Source: Fimenecus sp045631075
GTDB taxonomy: Bacteria > Bacillota > Clostridia > Oscillospirales > Acutalibacteraceae
Assembly: GCA_045631075.1 (NCBI GenBank)
Contig: JAZQUC010000150.1
Location: forward strand, 1-7,150
Direction of reading: 5' to 3'
DNA length: 7,150 bases
Each line of letters opens with the position of its first letter. The stretch's first letter is position 1. This document shows, in pieces, positions 6,494 through 7,150 of this stretch. Both the position numbers and the translations under genes were made by a program. The notes under the pieces were generated by a model, which was not told where the DNA came from, made no database searches, and worked only from the letters and a program-made list of their open reading frames with translations.

Positions 6494-6755
6494 TGTTCTT
6501 AATCTGTTCCTCCAGACTGTCATAAACAGCGTCAGGTATTGTCATTTCAAATGTTCTGTCGATTCTGCGTGATTTTCTCACTTTTCGGAGACATTCCAAA
6601 TCGTTACAGATATATGCGCCTCTGCCTGATGCCTTTCCTTTAAGGTCAAGGCTTATTTCACCCTCAGGACTTCTGACAATTCTGATAAGCTCGTTTTTAG
6701 GCTTTTGTTCATTACAACCGTTGCATCTTCGCATTGGAATTTTCTTCTGCTTCAC
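6486..6755 (-). CDS. rnpM: RNase P modulator RnpM (YlxR family, DUF448)
   Basis: This is a small basic RNA-binding protein of 89 residues, the normal length. In Bacillus subtilis the homologue YlxR was renamed RnpM because it binds the RNase P RNA and lowers its activity. Family motifs are PMRRCNGC (7-14), ELIRIVRSPEGEISLD (22-37), the hallmark SGRGAYIC (43-50) and C55 in a second Cys pair-like position. The start codon is GTG (6753-6755), set by a strong AAGGAG ribosome binding site (6765-6770) 9 nt upstream; the next ATG, seven codons in, would cut the conserved N-terminus. The gap to nusA is 29 nt. The nusA-rnpM-ylxQ-infB order is strongly conserved. Confidence 0.95.
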   Translation of the reverse strand: MKQKKIPMRRCNGCNEQKPKNELIRIVRSPEGEISLDLKGKASGRGAYICNDLECLRKVRKSRRIDRTFEMTIPDAVYDSLEEQIKNND

Positions 6756-6764
6756 GATTAGTAT

Positions 6765-6770
6765 CTCCTT
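6765..6770 (-). promoter_or_regulatory. Ribosome binding site that fixes the GTG start of rnpM
   Basis: AAGGAG on the minus strand lies 9 nt before the GTG at 6753-6755, in the 29-nt gap after the nusA stop. Its strength and spacing decide for the GTG over the downstream in-frame ATG. Confidence 0.8.
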
Positions 6771-6784
6771 TCTTTATAATAGAA

Positions 6785-7150
6785 TTAGCCCTCGTAGAAA
6801 CCGCTTTCAGGCTTGATGTCGATTTTCCAGCCTGTAAGCTTAGCAGCAAGCTTTGCGTTTAAGCCCTTGTTGCCGATAGCGAGAGATAACTGGTGGTCAG
6901 GAACTGTAACCTGACATGACTTTGCTTCTGCGTCAAGGATTTCAACTTCAAGAACATTTGCAGGAGCAAGTGCAGCAGCAATAAACTGTGCAGGGTCTTC
7001 GTTGTATTTAACAATATCAATCTTTTCGCCACCAAGAACTTCAACGATGTTGTTAACACGAGCACCACGCTGACCGATACATGAACCGATTGGGTCAACA
7101 TTTTCGTCTGTGCTGCTAACAGCCATCTTTGTTCTGATACCTGCTTCACG
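6785..7150 (-). CDS. nusA: Transcription factor NusA, C-terminal part (runs off the right edge)
   Basis: NusA binds RNA polymerase and nascent RNA and governs pausing, intrinsic termination and antitermination. Only the last 121 residues are present; the frame is open to the window edge. They begin REAGIRTKMAV and cover the first KH domain with GSCIGQRGARVNNIV (22-36) followed by GEKIDIV (41-47), then the second KH domain with LAIGNKGLNAKLAAKLTGWKIDI (90-112). The protein stops nine residues later (PESGFYEG end), without the acidic repeats found in enterobacterial NusA; this short form is normal for Firmicutes. The missing 5' part, and probably rimP, should lie to the right of the window. The operon promoter is also outside the window. 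Confidence 0.97.
   Translation of the reverse strand, partial: REAGIRTKMAVSSTDENVDPIGSCIGQRGARVNNIVEVLGGEKIDIVKYNEDPAQFIAAALAPANVLEVEILDAEAKSCQVTVPDHQLSLAIGNKGLNAKLAAKLTGWKIDIKPESGFYEG

Noticed and set aside
6494..6523. Ten-codon upstream extension of ylxQ starting at the ATG at 6521-6523.
   Set aside because: No ribosome binding site precedes it, it overlaps rnpM by 38 bases, and it would add residues absent from the family; the ATG at 6491-6493 fits better.

Overview
The window shows a low-GC Gram-positive bacterium of the class Clostridia. A gut or rumen member of the Ruminococcaceae/Oscillospiraceae type is likely but not proven. The evidence is the gene order nusA-rnpM-ylxQ-infB-rbfA-nrnA-truB-ribF, the A+T-rich codon use, strong GGAGG-type ribosome binding sites, an oligoribonuclease of the NrnA (DHH) type, and a GTAGGGG-ended intergenic palindrome of a style common in these genomes. 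All genes lie on the minus strand, so transcription runs from the right end to the left end.

Right part (7150 to 3449): the 3' end of nusA, then rnpM (ylxR), ylxQ, infB and rbfA. These genes sit almost end to end. There is a 29-nt gap after nusA, two overlaps that use the same eight bases (ATGATTAA), and a one-base TAATG junction between infB and rbfA. This is the classic transcription-translation operon: NusA (elongation, pausing and termination), RnpM (RNase P modulator), YlxQ (L7Ae-type RNA-binding protein), IF2 (initiator tRNA delivery) and RbfA (30S maturation).

Middle part (3445 to 1432): nrnA follows rbfA after 3 nt. A 175-nt gap then holds a 92-bp palindromic, MITE-like element (a short non-coding transposon) flanked by a perfect 9-bp direct repeat. 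After the gap come truB and ribF, joined by an ATGA overlap. NrnA recycles nanoRNA and pAp, TruB makes tRNA pseudouridine 55, and RibF makes FMN and FAD.

Left part (550 to 1): a 125-nt gap with a plausible promoter leads into the 5' part of an iron-containing alcohol dehydrogenase that runs off the left edge. It looks like a separate transcription unit. Its leader can fold an 8-bp hairpin that begins at the predicted transcription start and pairs with the ribosome binding site.

I found no undescribed multi-gene system; the coding content is conserved housekeeping. The items worth a second look are non-coding: the palindromic element with its target duplication, the hairpin over the dehydrogenase ribosome binding site, and the repeated overlap and hairpin motifs.
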